This document shows positions 1 to 6,352 of a stretch of DNA of 26,297 bases, in pieces; positions within the stretch are counted from its first letter, which is position 1, and every line of letters begins with the position of its first letter. Position numbers and translations under genes: made by a program. This stretch comes from a virus. The notes under the pieces are model-generated. The model saw only the letters and a program-made list of their open reading frames with translations. It made no database searches and had not been told where the DNA came from. Where the stretch lies: positions 1 through 26,297 of IMG/VR virus record IMGVR_UViG_3300032246_000475. One strand, written 5' to 3'.

Positions 1-1
1 A

Positions 2-64
2 ATTGTATTTACAATGCTTACTTGGTCAACAACTTATTGGTTACGCAATCCAAAGGATGATTAG
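2..64 (+). CDS. C-terminal end of an upstream gene (partial)
   Basis: An open frame runs in from the left edge and stops at a TAG (62-64) that shares its last base with the GTG start of the next gene (TAGTG). This coupling is common elsewhere in the window. The visible end is about 20 residues, aromatic-rich and ending NPKDD. A second open frame (start at base 3, stop at 75-77) also looks protein-like, so the frame choice is uncertain. No function can be assigned from so short a tail. Confidence 0.3.
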   Translation: MVFTMLTWSTTYWLRNPKDD

Positions 65-309
65 TGAAGAACATTAATAATATTTTTATGAGGATAGTGG
101 CGGTCTTTGCTGCCTCTGGTCTATCAGTTATTGGTGCTGGAGCAGTTGTTGGTATCAGCACAATCAAAGCAGTAATACTTGCAGGAACTCTCGGTGTAGC
201 AACAGTAGTTGAAAAACTAGCCCGTTCATTCTTAGATGATGGCAAACTAACAGCAACAGAAATCAATGAAGCATTTGCTTCTGTGGACAAACGAGCAAAG
301 AAGGAATAA
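64..309 (+). CDS. Small membrane protein, probable holin
   Basis: This 81-aa protein has a GTG start preceded by AAAGGA at 6-7 nt spacing. Residues about 9-45 form a long hydrophobic, Gly/Ala-rich stretch that could make one or two membrane segments. A charged, lysine-rich C-terminus follows. Holins are short membrane proteins that open the cytoplasmic membrane so the endolysin can reach peptidoglycan. The assignment rests on size, hydrophobicity and position two bases upstream of the endolysin, not on a recognised family motif. It could also be another small structural or membrane protein. Confidence 0.6.
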   Translation: MKNINNIFMRIVAVFAASGLSVIGAGAVVGISTIKAVILAGTLGVATVVEKLARSFLDDGKLTATEINEAFASVDKRAKKE

Positions 310-311
310 CT

Positions 312-815
312 ATGAGCCAAGTAGATAAATTCTTAGAGGTAGCACAAGCCGAAGTAGGCACTGCTGAGGGACCAAAAGAAAATGAAACCAAGTATGGCAA
401 GTTTACTAAGCACGACTTCCAACCTTGGTGTGGTTCATTCGTAATGTGGGTGGCAGCCCAAGTAAAACTTAAACTTCCTAACTGTGTGTATACACCAGCG
501 GGTAAGTCAGGATTCCAAGGCTTAGGCACTTGGAGTAATGCAGAAACTGCTAAACCAAAACCAGGCGACATTGTGTTCTTTGACTTTGCCCCAGGCGGAG
601 CAGCAGTAGAGCACGTTGGCATAGTCCTAAAGGATAACGCTGACGGAACAATCACTACTATTGAGGGCAATACCTCACCTGAGAAAAAGGTAACTGGCTC
701 ACAGGCAAATGGTGGAGAAGTAGCAATTAGGACTCGTGCTTACAAGACGAAGAATAAGCGCAACGCTCCAGTATTTGTGGTAGGTTTCGGAAGACCTGCT
801 TATAAAGCAGACTAA
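312..815 (+). CDS. CHAP-domain endolysin
   Basis: This 167-aa protein looks like a single CHAP domain, the cysteine amidase/endopeptidase fold that cleaves peptidoglycan during phage lysis. The catalytic signature is visible: Cys40 in PWCGSF, His101 in EHVGIV and an acidic/amide pair in IEGN (Glu118, Asn120). The GDIVFFDF segment before the His is typical of CHAP proteins. There is no signal peptide and no obvious separate cell-wall binding domain, so it would depend on a holin for export. It sits between two small hydrophobic proteins, which supports a lysis cassette. A virion-associated hydrolase is the alternative, but the context favours endolysin. Confidence 0.88.
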   Translation: MSQVDKFLEVAQAEVGTAEGPKENETKYGKFTKHDFQPWCGSFVMWVAAQVKLKLPNCVYTPAGKSGFQGLGTWSNAETAKPKPGDIVFFDFAPGGAAVEHVGIVLKDNADGTITTIEGNTSPEKKVTGSQANGGEVAIRTRAYKTKNKRNAPVFVVGFGRPAYKAD

Positions 816-826
816 GGAGAAAAACG

Positions 827-1015
827 ATGAAGGCAAAACTAATCGCAATCGCTAGCACATACTTCCGTGCAGCATTCGCAGCAGTGACAGCACTATATCT
901 AGCAGGAGAGACAAGCCCAAAGGCTTTGGCTTCCGCATTTGTAGCAGCAATCGCTGGTCCAGTCCTCAAGGCGTTGGATACCAATGCAACTGAGTTCGGA
1001 CGAGGCAGTAAGTAG
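827..1015 (+). CDS. Small membrane protein, second holin-like gene
   Basis: This 62-aa protein begins with a strong ribosome site (AAGGAG, then ATG). It is strongly hydrophobic and alanine-rich from residue 3 to about 48, with a charged tail ending RGSK. Two short membrane helices separated near GETSP are plausible. Its place immediately after the endolysin suggests a holin, antiholin or other lysis helper. Paired holin-like genes flanking an endolysin are common in actinophages, but which of the two is the effector cannot be read from the sequence. The gene is the last in its transcription unit, just before a strong terminator. Confidence 0.55.
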   Translation: MKAKLIAIASTYFRAAFAAVTALYLAGETSPKALASAFVAAIAGPVLKALDTNATEFGRGSK

Positions 1016-1034
1016 TCCTAGAACCACGATTAAA

Positions 1035-1106
1035 CGCCTTCTAAGGCGCATTTAAGACCATTAGACCCCTGTTCGTAGGTAATCCCTACGGATGGGGGTC
1101 TTTTGT
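1035..1106 (+). terminator. Rho-independent terminator closing the lysis operon
   Basis: A compound hairpin has outer arms GACCCC (1064-1069) and GGGGTC (1095-1100), and inner arms CGTAGG and CCTACG around a 5-nt loop. A TTTT tract follows directly. A smaller hairpin, CGCCTT/AAGGCG (1035-1048), lies just upstream. The structure ends exactly where the convergent minus-strand gene stops, so it may work for both strands. The T-run favours plus-strand transcripts. Confidence 0.85.
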
Positions 1107-1561
1107 TATTCCTGGATAGTTATTCCTAGTGCATACTCTTGGACAATTTCCCAAGAAATGTCTAACACTAGGTCACGCTCTTGTGTATCTTGTCTTATGT
1201 TCCACCTTGGAACCATACCTGCTAGCACCTTGACTGGGATAATGGCTGTCTCATTGCTAAACCTAAAGCAGATACGATGGTAGACATCATCGCCATCTGT
1301 GAATGGCGGAGCAATCATTAACTTCTGAAGTTTCTCAAACGGAAAAATAGCCCCTTGTTCCCAAGGTGAGCGCAACCACTTGACCTCAAGGTCACCTATA
1401 TAATTTTCTCTGCCATTACCCCAACTGTAGTTGAGATGGAAATCTGAGAAGTAAAACCTGGGAGTAGGATAGAATCTCCACTCAGGATATATCTTGAGTA
1501 GCGCAGATACTGTGGCTCGTTCCTTAGACCCATCATCCGCGACTTGCCGAATAGGTTCCAA
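1106..1561 (-). CDS. Probable PD-(D/E)XK nuclease-like protein
   Basis: A 151-aa protein is read from a TTG at 1561. The only nearby ATG (1566-1568) is in another frame. The SD AGGAG lies 9 nt upstream of the TTG. The core GDLEVKW (residues 56-62) gives an E-x-K pair with nearby acids (Asp40, Asp57), followed by a basic/aromatic helix with FEKLQKL. This arrangement resembles the PD-(D/E)XK nuclease fold. The full motif set cannot be confirmed by eye, so a nuclease role is an inference. It stands alone on the minus strand between the lysis and replication modules, reads towards the lysis terminator and is divergent from the replication operon. Confidence 0.5.
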   Translation of the reverse strand: MEPIRQVADDGSKERATVSALLKIYPEWRFYPTPRFYFSDFHLNYSWGNGRENYIGDLEVKWLRSPWEQGAIFPFEKLQKLMIAPPFTDGDDVYHRICFRFSNETAIIPVKVLAGMVPRWNIRQDTQERDLVLDISWEIVQEYALGITIQE

Positions 1562-1747
1562 AGTTGCATTCTCCTGTCAGTCGTGTATACTTAAATATAT
1601 AATAACATAATATATATAATATAGGCGCGGAGCGCCTTATATAGTATATATAATTATTATATAATAAATATTAGATAGTTCTCTGATGTAGAGTTCTCCT
1701 AGTCCTCCAGAGGGGAACTATCTATACCACTTACGACAGGAGAAATA
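1562..1747. promoter_or_regulatory. Divergent promoter region with hairpins
   Basis: This intergenic segment separates the minus-strand gene from the replication operon. It is nearly pure A/T from 1591 to 1675, apart from a GC hairpin GGCGC-GGA-GCGCC (1624-1636) embedded in TATA-rich flanks. A perfect 10-bp inverted repeat, TAGATAGTTC (1672-1681) with GAACTATCTA (1715-1724), surrounds the leader and contains CCAGAGGGG. Extended ribosome sites (GACAGGAG) lie at both ends. AT-rich -10-like boxes are abundant, but no single -35/-10 pair stands out. Confidence 0.6.
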
Positions 1748-1891
1748 ATGTTTTGGAATAAGAAACAAGAGGATAACTTAGATTTTTTAACTGATTTAAT
1801 TTATCTTGAAGCATCAACACTGCAACGTCAAATATCAGAACTAAGAGAAGAGATAGATTACCTATCTGATTTCGTAGGACTTGATGATTAA
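1748..1891 (+). CDS. Small hypothetical acidic coiled-coil protein
   Basis: A 47-aa protein starts at an ATG preceded by GACAGGAGAAATA, a ribosome site shared with other leaders here. The composition is acidic and heptad-like (about residues 8-45), which suggests a short coiled coil. It is the first gene of the replication operon. Its stop overlaps the start of the next gene by 8 nt (ATGATTAA), which implies coupled translation. No family is recognised. Confidence 0.6.
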   Translation: MFWNKKQEDNLDFLTDLIYLEASTLQRQISELREEIDYLSDFVGLDD

Positions 1892-2072
1892 GTTAGATTC
1901 ATATGAATTACCTGCACATATATCTTACTCAGCATTCACAACTTTTCTAACCTGCGGTTATCAGTATTACCTAGGCAGATTACTTCAAGTCCCAGAAGAA
2001 CCAAGCGTCTGGTCTGCAGGTGGACGTGCATTTCACTCAGCAGCGGAAGCGTGGGATATAGAAAATGGCTAA
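1884..2072 (+). CDS. Cas4/RecB-like Fe-S nuclease, N-terminal part
   Basis: A 62-aa product starts at ATG 1884; an in-frame TTG sits one codon earlier. It reads like the N-terminus of the Cas4/RecB-like exonuclease family: an SYSAF-T-FL segment, a cysteine (Cys24) in LTCGYQYY and GGRAFHSAAEAW. In the family that cysteine is the first of four ligands to a 4Fe-4S cluster. The other three cysteines and the PD-(D/E)XK active site are in the next frame. This ORF therefore cannot be an active nuclease alone. It overlaps its partner by 8 nt (ATGGCTAA, 2065-2072). It is either a true small subunit, the first half of a +1 frameshift product, or one side of an indel. Confidence 0.75.
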   Translation: MIKLDSYELPAHISYSAFTTFLTCGYQYYLGRLLQVPEEPSVWSAGGRAFHSAAEAWDIENG

Positions 2073-2667
2073 CCTCTATTGGGATTTAGCGTGGCTTAAA
2101 GAAACCAAAGACCTTGATTTAAATAAGGCTCGTGTAGCAGGACGTGCTACTAAAGAGAATCCAGATAGAGAAGATGCTGTCTGGTGGGATAAGCAAGGTT
2201 CCGTTTGGGTAGACAACTACATCAAATGGCGCAAGAACAACCCTGATTGGAAAATCTGGACCACCCCTCAAGGTGTAAAGGCTATTGAATTAGAGTTGAA
2301 TCCTATCATTGCTGATGTGCCAGTGAAGATGTTTATTGATAGGATATTTGAGGTTAATGGACAACTTGTGATTGTTGACCTCAAGACATCACGTGCTAGA
2401 CCTCAATCTGATTTACAACTTGGCTTCTATAAAGTAGGAGTTGAGATGATGTTAGAGGTTGAGGTCAACTTAGGAAACTACTGGATGTCCAGAGAATCTG
2501 GGACAGGAGAAATGATTGACCTAAGTAGATATACCAAAGACACTCTAGAGTATTTCGTAGATGGCTTTGATAAAGCCCGCAAGGCTGGTATATTTCTACC
2601 GAACCTACAATCGTGTAATTTCTGTGGACTCACAGAACATTGCCAATTCACAAAAGGAAAAAAATGA
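2065..2667 (+). CDS. Cas4/RecB-like PD-(D/E)XK exonuclease, catalytic part
   Basis: This 200-aa protein carries the nuclease core: Asp92 in FIDRIF, Asp105-Leu-Lys107 in IVDLKTS and the family's Q-x3-Y motif (Gln118, Tyr122). Near the C-terminus Cys184, Cys187 and Cys193 (C-x2-C-x5-C) are the expected last three ligands of a 4Fe-4S cluster. The first ligand is in the preceding ORF. Such enzymes resect DNA ends in recombination and replication in many actinophages. The ATG has only a weak SD, and its overlap with the previous stop implies termination-reinitiation if the split is natural. The sequence continues the preceding ORF without missing residues, which fits a +1 frameshift. The stop overlaps the next ATG (ATGA). 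Confidence 0.85.
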   Translation: MANLYWDLAWLKETKDLDLNKARVAGRATKENPDREDAVWWDKQGSVWVDNYIKWRKNNPDWKIWTTPQGVKAIELELNPIIADVPVKMFIDRIFEVNGQLVIVDLKTSRARPQSDLQLGFYKVGVEMMLEVEVNLGNYWMSRESGTGEMIDLSRYTKDTLEYFVDGFDKARKAGIFLPNLQSCNFCGLTEHCQFTKGKK

Positions 2668-3062
2668 CAGTAGAAAACTGGAAGTTGCAAGTCTCAGTTA
2701 AGTCACCTAATGGTGATTTGATTAACGTCCGCGCTAATACCGCAGATGAACTAAGTGTTTTACTTGAAGGTCTATCAGACTATTCAACACAGATTGCTGC
2801 TACATCAAAGGCGGTATCTGCTGCTTACACAGTGCTCCCTTTATCAACTGGCGGTTCCACACAAGACACCGCGCCAGCGAGTTACTCCGCACCAGCCCAG
2901 GCGCAGCCAGCGTCACCTATGGGCGGACTGTCCAACCCGACTTGCGTGCACGGAGCACGAGTATTTCGTCAGGGAGTAAGCAAGACAACGGGGAAACCTT
3001 ACGCATTCTGGGCGTGCCCAACACCACAGGGGACACCAGACCAGTGCAAGCCCGCGAACTAG
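2664..3062 (+). CDS. Hypothetical protein with C-terminal zinc-binding tail
   Basis: A 132-aa protein starts at ATG 2664, overlapping the nuclease stop by 4 nt behind AAAGGA; a longer frame upstream would lie inside the nuclease gene and is rejected. Residues 1-55 are mixed alpha/beta-like. Residues 60-90 are a Pro/Ala/Ser/Gln linker. The C-terminus has Cys94-x-His96, the conserved-looking SKTTGKPYAFWACP (Cys118) and Cys128, which resembles a small zinc ribbon. Its place beside a nuclease suggests nucleic-acid binding, but no function can be named. The base composition is more GC-rich in the second half than in neighbouring genes. Confidence 0.7.
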   Translation: MTVENWKLQVSVKSPNGDLINVRANTADELSVLLEGLSDYSTQIAATSKAVSAAYTVLPLSTGGSTQDTAPASYSAPAQAQPASPMGGLSNPTCVHGARVFRQGVSKTTGKPYAFWACPTPQGTPDQCKPAN

Positions 3063-3150
3063 TTCAACAAGAACTAGAATAAAGAATTGGCAGAGGGGTA
3101 ATTATTAGGGGAAGGTGATTGCCCCTCTTCCAACTTAAGACAGGAGAAGA
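3059..3150 (+). promoter_or_regulatory. Leader of the methyltransferase gene with two inverted repeats
   Basis: A perfect repeat CTAGTTC-AACAA-GAACTAG (3059-3077) spans the end of the previous gene. A second pair, AGAGGGG (3092-3098) and CCCCTCT (3122-3128), precedes ACTTAAGACAGGAGAA and the ATG. There is no T-run, so these are more likely operator or RNA leader elements than terminators. CAGAGGGG and the ACTTA-GACAGGAG end are shared with the leader at 1708-1747. Confidence 0.5.
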
Positions 3151-3711
3151 ATGGAATTCCCAAATTGGTTTGAAGGACAGAAGTATAATTTTGAAGAACA
3201 TCTTGAAAGATATAAAGGTCTACCTAATCTAAAGTTTTTACAACTTGGTGCATACACAGGTGATGCAAGTGAATGGTTATTAACTAACATACTAACTGAC
3301 CAATCTTCTACTTTACTTGACGTAGATACTTGGGAAGGTAGCGATGAAGCAGAACACAAGTCTATTAATTTTAGTAATGTATATGAGTTCTATAAGAAAC
3401 GAATGGAACCCTACGCAAATATGCGTTCAGTAAGAAATAATACTGAGAACTTTTTGCGTAGCAATAAAACAATTTATGATTTCATTTATGTAGATGCTAA
3501 CCACACAGCCAATGCTGTTGCATCTGATGCTGAGTATTCTTGGGAACTATTAAAGAAGGGTGGCATCCTTGCCTTTGATGATTATATGTGGGGTCAAGAT
3601 ATGAAACCTGAACTCACACCTAGACCAGCCATTGATAACTTCCTTGAGTTCCACGAGGGTGAGTATAATATTTTGACTAAGGAATACCAGGTTTGGATTG
3701 AGAAACTATGA
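3151..3711 (+). CDS. Class I SAM-dependent methyltransferase
   Basis: This 186-aa protein has a Rossmann-type methyltransferase layout. A glycine-containing motif I (LQLGAYTGDASEWL, about residues 30-43) should bind S-adenosylmethionine. An acidic strand end (LLDVDTWEG) follows, then YDFIYVDANH (about 110-119) and KKGGILAFDDY (about 135-145). This resembles the Methyltransf_24-like group often seen in phages and sugar or small-molecule modification loci. The substrate is not evident; there is no DNA-methylase NPPY or DPPY motif, so DNA modification is unlikely on sequence alone. It starts after a strong GACAGGAG site, and its stop overlaps the helicase start (ATGA). Confidence 0.85.
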   Translation: MEFPNWFEGQKYNFEEHLERYKGLPNLKFLQLGAYTGDASEWLLTNILTDQSSTLLDVDTWEGSDEAEHKSINFSNVYEFYKKRMEPYANMRSVRNNTENFLRSNKTIYDFIYVDANHTANAVASDAEYSWELLKKGGILAFDDYMWGQDMKPELTPRPAIDNFLEFHEGEYNILTKEYQVWIEKL

Positions 3712-4493
3712 GAACATTAGTTCGTAGCGTAGGTAGGACTGACATAGGTGGGGAACCGTTGCCCTCTGTCTTTCGTGCATTTGATTCTAACAAAATTATA
3801 TTTCGCAGAGCAGAAGTATCTATGCTTGCTGGTGTGCCAGGTGTCGGCAAGTCCACCTTGGCTTTGGCTTTAGCCCTTAAGATGAGAGTGCCTAGTCTTT
3901 ACATATCTGCTGATACCAATGCACATACTATGTCTATGCGGCTTGCCTCTATGATTTCAGGTAAGAATCAAACAGATGTTGAACACTTAATGGATAGTGA
4001 TGTTGGTTGGACAAAGGCTATCTTGCAAAAGAGTAGTCATATTGTTTGGTCATTTGAATCTAGTCCTACGTTGCAGGATATAGACGAAGAGGTCCAGGCA
4101 TTTGAAGAACTATGGGGCTGTCCGCCCGTAGCAATCTTTGTAGATAATCTAATGGATATAGCCACTGATGGTGGCGAAGAGTTCGCATCAATGCGTGCGA
4201 TAATGAAGGAGTTGAAATACCTTGCTCGTGCCACTAACGCTGCTATTATTATTCTTCACCATACTTCAGAGGCTGTTCTTGGAACTCCTTGTCAACCTCG
4301 CTCGGCTTTGCAGGGTAAAGTTGCCCAACTTCCTGCTCTCATATGCACTCTTGGAGTTGTTGGCACTAGTATGGCTATTGCTCCTGTAAAGAATAGATAT
4401 GGGCGTGCCGATGCCAATGCAAACTTAACTTGTTGGCTATCATTTAACCCTGAGTATATGTATATGGAAGATATACCAGAGAATGGAGGATAA
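3708..4493 (+). CDS. RecA/DnaB-like replicative helicase ATPase
   Basis: This 261-aa protein is a compact RecA-fold ATPase. Walker A is GVPGVGKST (residues 42-50) and Walker B is VAIFVDNL (141-148), followed by a strand ending IIILHHTSEA that resembles motif 3 of DnaB/RadA/KaiC ATPases. It lacks an N-terminal primase-binding or zinc domain, so it corresponds to the helicase half of a primase-helicase pair. The primase lies 630 bp downstream in the same operon. The likely role is unwinding at the phage fork; a recombination ATPase is the alternative. The ATG overlaps the methyltransferase stop by 4 nt. Confidence 0.8.
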   Translation: MRTLVRSVGRTDIGGEPLPSVFRAFDSNKIIFRRAEVSMLAGVPGVGKSTLALALALKMRVPSLYISADTNAHTMSMRLASMISGKNQTDVEHLMDSDVGWTKAILQKSSHIVWSFESSPTLQDIDEEVQAFEELWGCPPVAIFVDNLMDIATDGGEEFASMRAIMKELKYLARATNAAIIILHHTSEAVLGTPCQPRSALQGKVAQLPALICTLGVVGTSMAIAPVKNRYGRADANANLTCWLSFNPEYMYMEDIPENGG

Positions 4494-4496
4494 GAA

Positions 4497-4694
4497 ATGA
4501 TACGTGAAGAAGAAGATGATATGACTCAAGAGATACGCGCTCTTGTAATGTTGGAGACAGCAAAGGAAGTTAAGAAGTTTATTGAAAAAATTGAATCATC
4601 TAAGATAGAAGAGAAAGATGAATGGTCTATTGGTCTTAACCAAGGACTAGATTGGGCTACTCGTATTCTTAATAAGGATAAGAGTGCATCTTGA
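4497..4694 (+). CDS. Hypothetical small acidic helical protein
   Basis: A 65-aa protein starts at ATG 4497 behind GGAGGATAAGAA, a strong ribosome site. It is highly charged (EEEDD near the N-terminus, a Lys/Glu-rich centre) and predicted helical from its periodicity, ending near WATRILNKDKSAS. It lies 3 bp after the helicase stop, so it is co-translated with replication proteins. No family is recognised. Confidence 0.65.
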   Translation: MIREEEDDMTQEIRALVMLETAKEVKKFIEKIESSKIEEKDEWSIGLNQGLDWATRILNKDKSAS

Positions 4695-4777
4695 CACTTT
4701 ATAACATAGTCTGGGGAACAATGACAATAGTATCTATTTGTTTATTCATATGGACAACTATTGAATTATTTAAATGA
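4691..4777 (+). CDS. 28-aa single-pass membrane microprotein
   Basis: A TTG at 4691 overlaps the previous TGA (TTGA), and the frame runs to a TGA that overlaps the next ATG by 4 nt. An internal ATG (4721) with GGGGA upstream would give 18 aa. The product is almost entirely one hydrophobic helix (IVSICLFIW) with a lysine at the end. Coupling at both ends supports a real gene. The function is unknown. Confidence 0.5.
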   Translation: MTLYNIVWGTMTIVSICLFIWTTIELFK

Positions 4778-5139
4778 GTAATCCTAATGGGCGCAAGGGC
4801 GCACAGTTTGAAACAGATGTAATGAAATGGCTCCGCAAAGCGGGTGCTATGGCAGAACGTCTTACTAAGGCTGGCGCAAAAGATGAAGGTGATATGGTTG
4901 TTATCATTGCTGGCAAGTCTTACATCCTTGAGTTAAAGAATCGTGCAACACTCTCACTGCCAGAGTTCTGGCGTGAAGCAGAAGTAGAAGCAATTAACTA
5001 TGCTAAGGCTAGAGATATTGTGGATATTCCATTGCACTATGTTGTAGTTAAAAGAAGAAATGCAGGAATAGAAAATGCTTGGGTCATTCAAGACTTAAGC
5101 CAATGGATGAAAGAGAAGACAGGAGATGCACAAAATTGA
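4774..5139 (+). CDS. Holliday-junction-resolvase-like PD-(D/E)XK nuclease
   Basis: This 121-aa protein has the order expected of archaeal Hjc-type resolvases and related phage nucleases. GRKGAQFE (Glu13) comes in the first helix, KDEGD (Asp37, Asp40) at the start of the core sheet and ILELKNR (Glu53-x-Lys55) as the catalytic E-x-K. Such enzymes resolve branched recombination or replication intermediates before packaging. Resolvase activity is inferred from family and context; a general PD-(D/E)XK endonuclease is the alternative. It starts at an ATG overlapping the microprotein stop and runs 14 nt into the primase start. Confidence 0.75.
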   Translation: MSNPNGRKGAQFETDVMKWLRKAGAMAERLTKAGAKDEGDMVVIIAGKSYILELKNRATLSLPEFWREAEVEAINYAKARDIVDIPLHYVVVKRRNAGIENAWVIQDLSQWMKEKTGDAQN

Positions 5140-5503
5140 CAACGACTTACCTTCACTTAAAAACATCCTCATACATTACGGCGCGACCTTACGTGCGACA
5201 CGTGGGCAAGTTAACCTTAAGTGTCCGTTTCATAGTGATACGCACCAGAGTGGTAGTGCAAATCTTGACAAGAACATTTACATTTGCTTTGCCTGTGGTG
5301 TTCAAGGCAACAGCATTCAACTTGTCCAGTTACAAGAGAGGGTAGATTTTCGTGAAGCAAAGCGCATCGCAGAAGGAATTACTGGGGAAAGCAACAGAGA
5401 AATACGCGGCAAACATCTCTCTGGCTCACGATTACCTAGCAAGCAGGGGAATTCCTCTGGAAGTAGCACGGCTGGCTCAATTAGGCGTAGTCGCGGAGCC
5501 TGA
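5126..5503 (+). CDS. dnaG: DnaG-type primase, CHC2 zinc-finger part
   Basis: The first frame of the primase encodes the zinc-binding domain: Cys33-Pro-Phe-His36 and Cys54-x2-Cys57, the CHC2 pattern that recognises template DNA. Homology-like sequence continues to about residue 87 (GITG, nucleotide 5386). The remaining 38 residues are Ser/Arg-rich and look like out-of-frame translation. A +1 shift at GGG-G (5384-5387) joins it to the TOPRIM frame and would give a primase of about 282 aa. The ATG directly abuts AGGAG with no spacing, so initiation efficiency is doubtful. The gene is either disrupted by one extra G or uses programmed frameshifting. Confidence 0.8.
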   Translation: MHKIDNDLPSLKNILIHYGATLRATRGQVNLKCPFHSDTHQSGSANLDKNIYICFACGVQGNSIQLVQLQERVDFREAKRIAEGITGESNREIRGKHLSGSRLPSKQGNSSGSSTAGSIRRSRGA

Positions 5504-5975
5504 AACTGGACACGAACAATATGTTGGAAGACTTTCTATACCGTATATCACCAAGACTGGTGTTGTTGACTTGCGATTTCGTTCTCTTAATCCTGCTGTT
5601 GAGCCTAAGTATATGGGCTTAACTGGTGCTGAAACTAAGATGTATAACGTTTTAGATATTGATAAGGCTGGAGATTTCATAGGTGTATGTGAAGGTGAAC
5701 TAGATACTATTACTATGTCTAGTTGTATTGGCATACCTTGTGTTGGAGTTCCTGGTGCTAACAGTTGGAAGAAACACTACACACGATTATTAGCAGACTT
5801 TGAAAGAGTCTTTATATTTGCGGATGGTGACCAACCTGGACAAGAGTTTGCACGTAGTCTTGCCAGAGAACTACCAGTTACTATCGTATCCTTACCTGAA
5901 GGGGAAGATGTTAATTCAATGTTCGTGCAATCAGGTTCTGATTATTTCCACCACAAGATGGACTCAATTGGATGA
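5352..5975 (+). CDS. dnaG: DnaG-type primase, TOPRIM catalytic part
   Basis: This frame carries the catalytic TOPRIM domain. The metal-binding Glu is in GVCEGELD (Glu114 of the ORF) and the acidic pair is in FADGDQPGQ (Asp158, Asp160). Residues 1-13 from the GTG at 5352 look like a shadow of the first frame. Primase-like sequence starts at about 5388 (KATEKYAANISLAHDYL). Internal initiation at the GTG has only a weak GAGAGGG ribosome site. The preferred reading is the C-terminal part of one primase joined by a +1 shift; two separate polypeptides are the alternative. It should make RNA primers for the phage fork together with the helicase at 3708. Confidence 0.8.
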   Translation: MKQSASQKELLGKATEKYAANISLAHDYLASRGIPLEVARLAQLGVVAEPETGHEQYVGRLSIPYITKTGVVDLRFRSLNPAVEPKYMGLTGAETKMYNVLDIDKAGDFIGVCEGELDTITMSSCIGIPCVGVPGANSWKKHYTRLLADFERVFIFADGDQPGQEFARSLARELPVTIVSLPEGEDVNSMFVQSGSDYFHHKMDSIG

Positions 5976-6346
5976 AGTTTCAGCCTGATGATAATGATGA
6001 ATATAATTTTTGCAACGAATGTAATAAAAAATTTGAAGATTCATTTGAATTAATAGACCACGTATTAGAAGATGACGAAGAGTTTGACCCTTACTATCTA
6101 TTACCCAATGGATTTAAATTACATTTAGGTTCATTGCTTAGATTCTTTTTTGCTTATGCAGAAGATGCAGAACAAATAAAGATGATGACACAATCAACCT
6201 ACGTTACGCTCTTTGCGGCTGAAAATGGCTATGATTTAATGAATGAATTGGTAGAAGATATGGTAGTTAAATCTGCTATGCAAGACTTAGACCAGAATAT
6301 AGAGAAGTTACTATCAAAGGATACAGATGAAGAAGGCGAGAGATGA
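5972..6346 (+). CDS. Hypothetical protein with N-terminal Cys-x2-Cys-His motif
   Basis: This 124-aa protein starts at an ATG overlapping the primase stop (ATGA). Its N-terminus has FCNECNKKFEDSFELIDH: Cys14-x2-Cys17-x12-His30, as in a C2H2 finger. The second histidine is replaced by an acidic run (EDDEEFD). The rest is acidic and helical. Metal or nucleic-acid binding is possible but degenerate, and no specific function is recognised. Confidence 0.7.
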   Translation: MKFQPDDNDEYNFCNECNKKFEDSFELIDHVLEDDEEFDPYYLLPNGFKLHLGSLLRFFFAYAEDAEQIKMMTQSTYVTLFAAENGYDLMNELVEDMVVKSAMQDLDQNIEKLLSKDTDEEGER

Positions 6347-6352
6347 GGAAGT

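Noticed and set aside
2508-2515. GACAGGAG ribosome-site-like motif inside the nuclease gene
   Set aside because: It precedes an in-frame ATG deep in the catalytic domain; there is no sign of an internal product.
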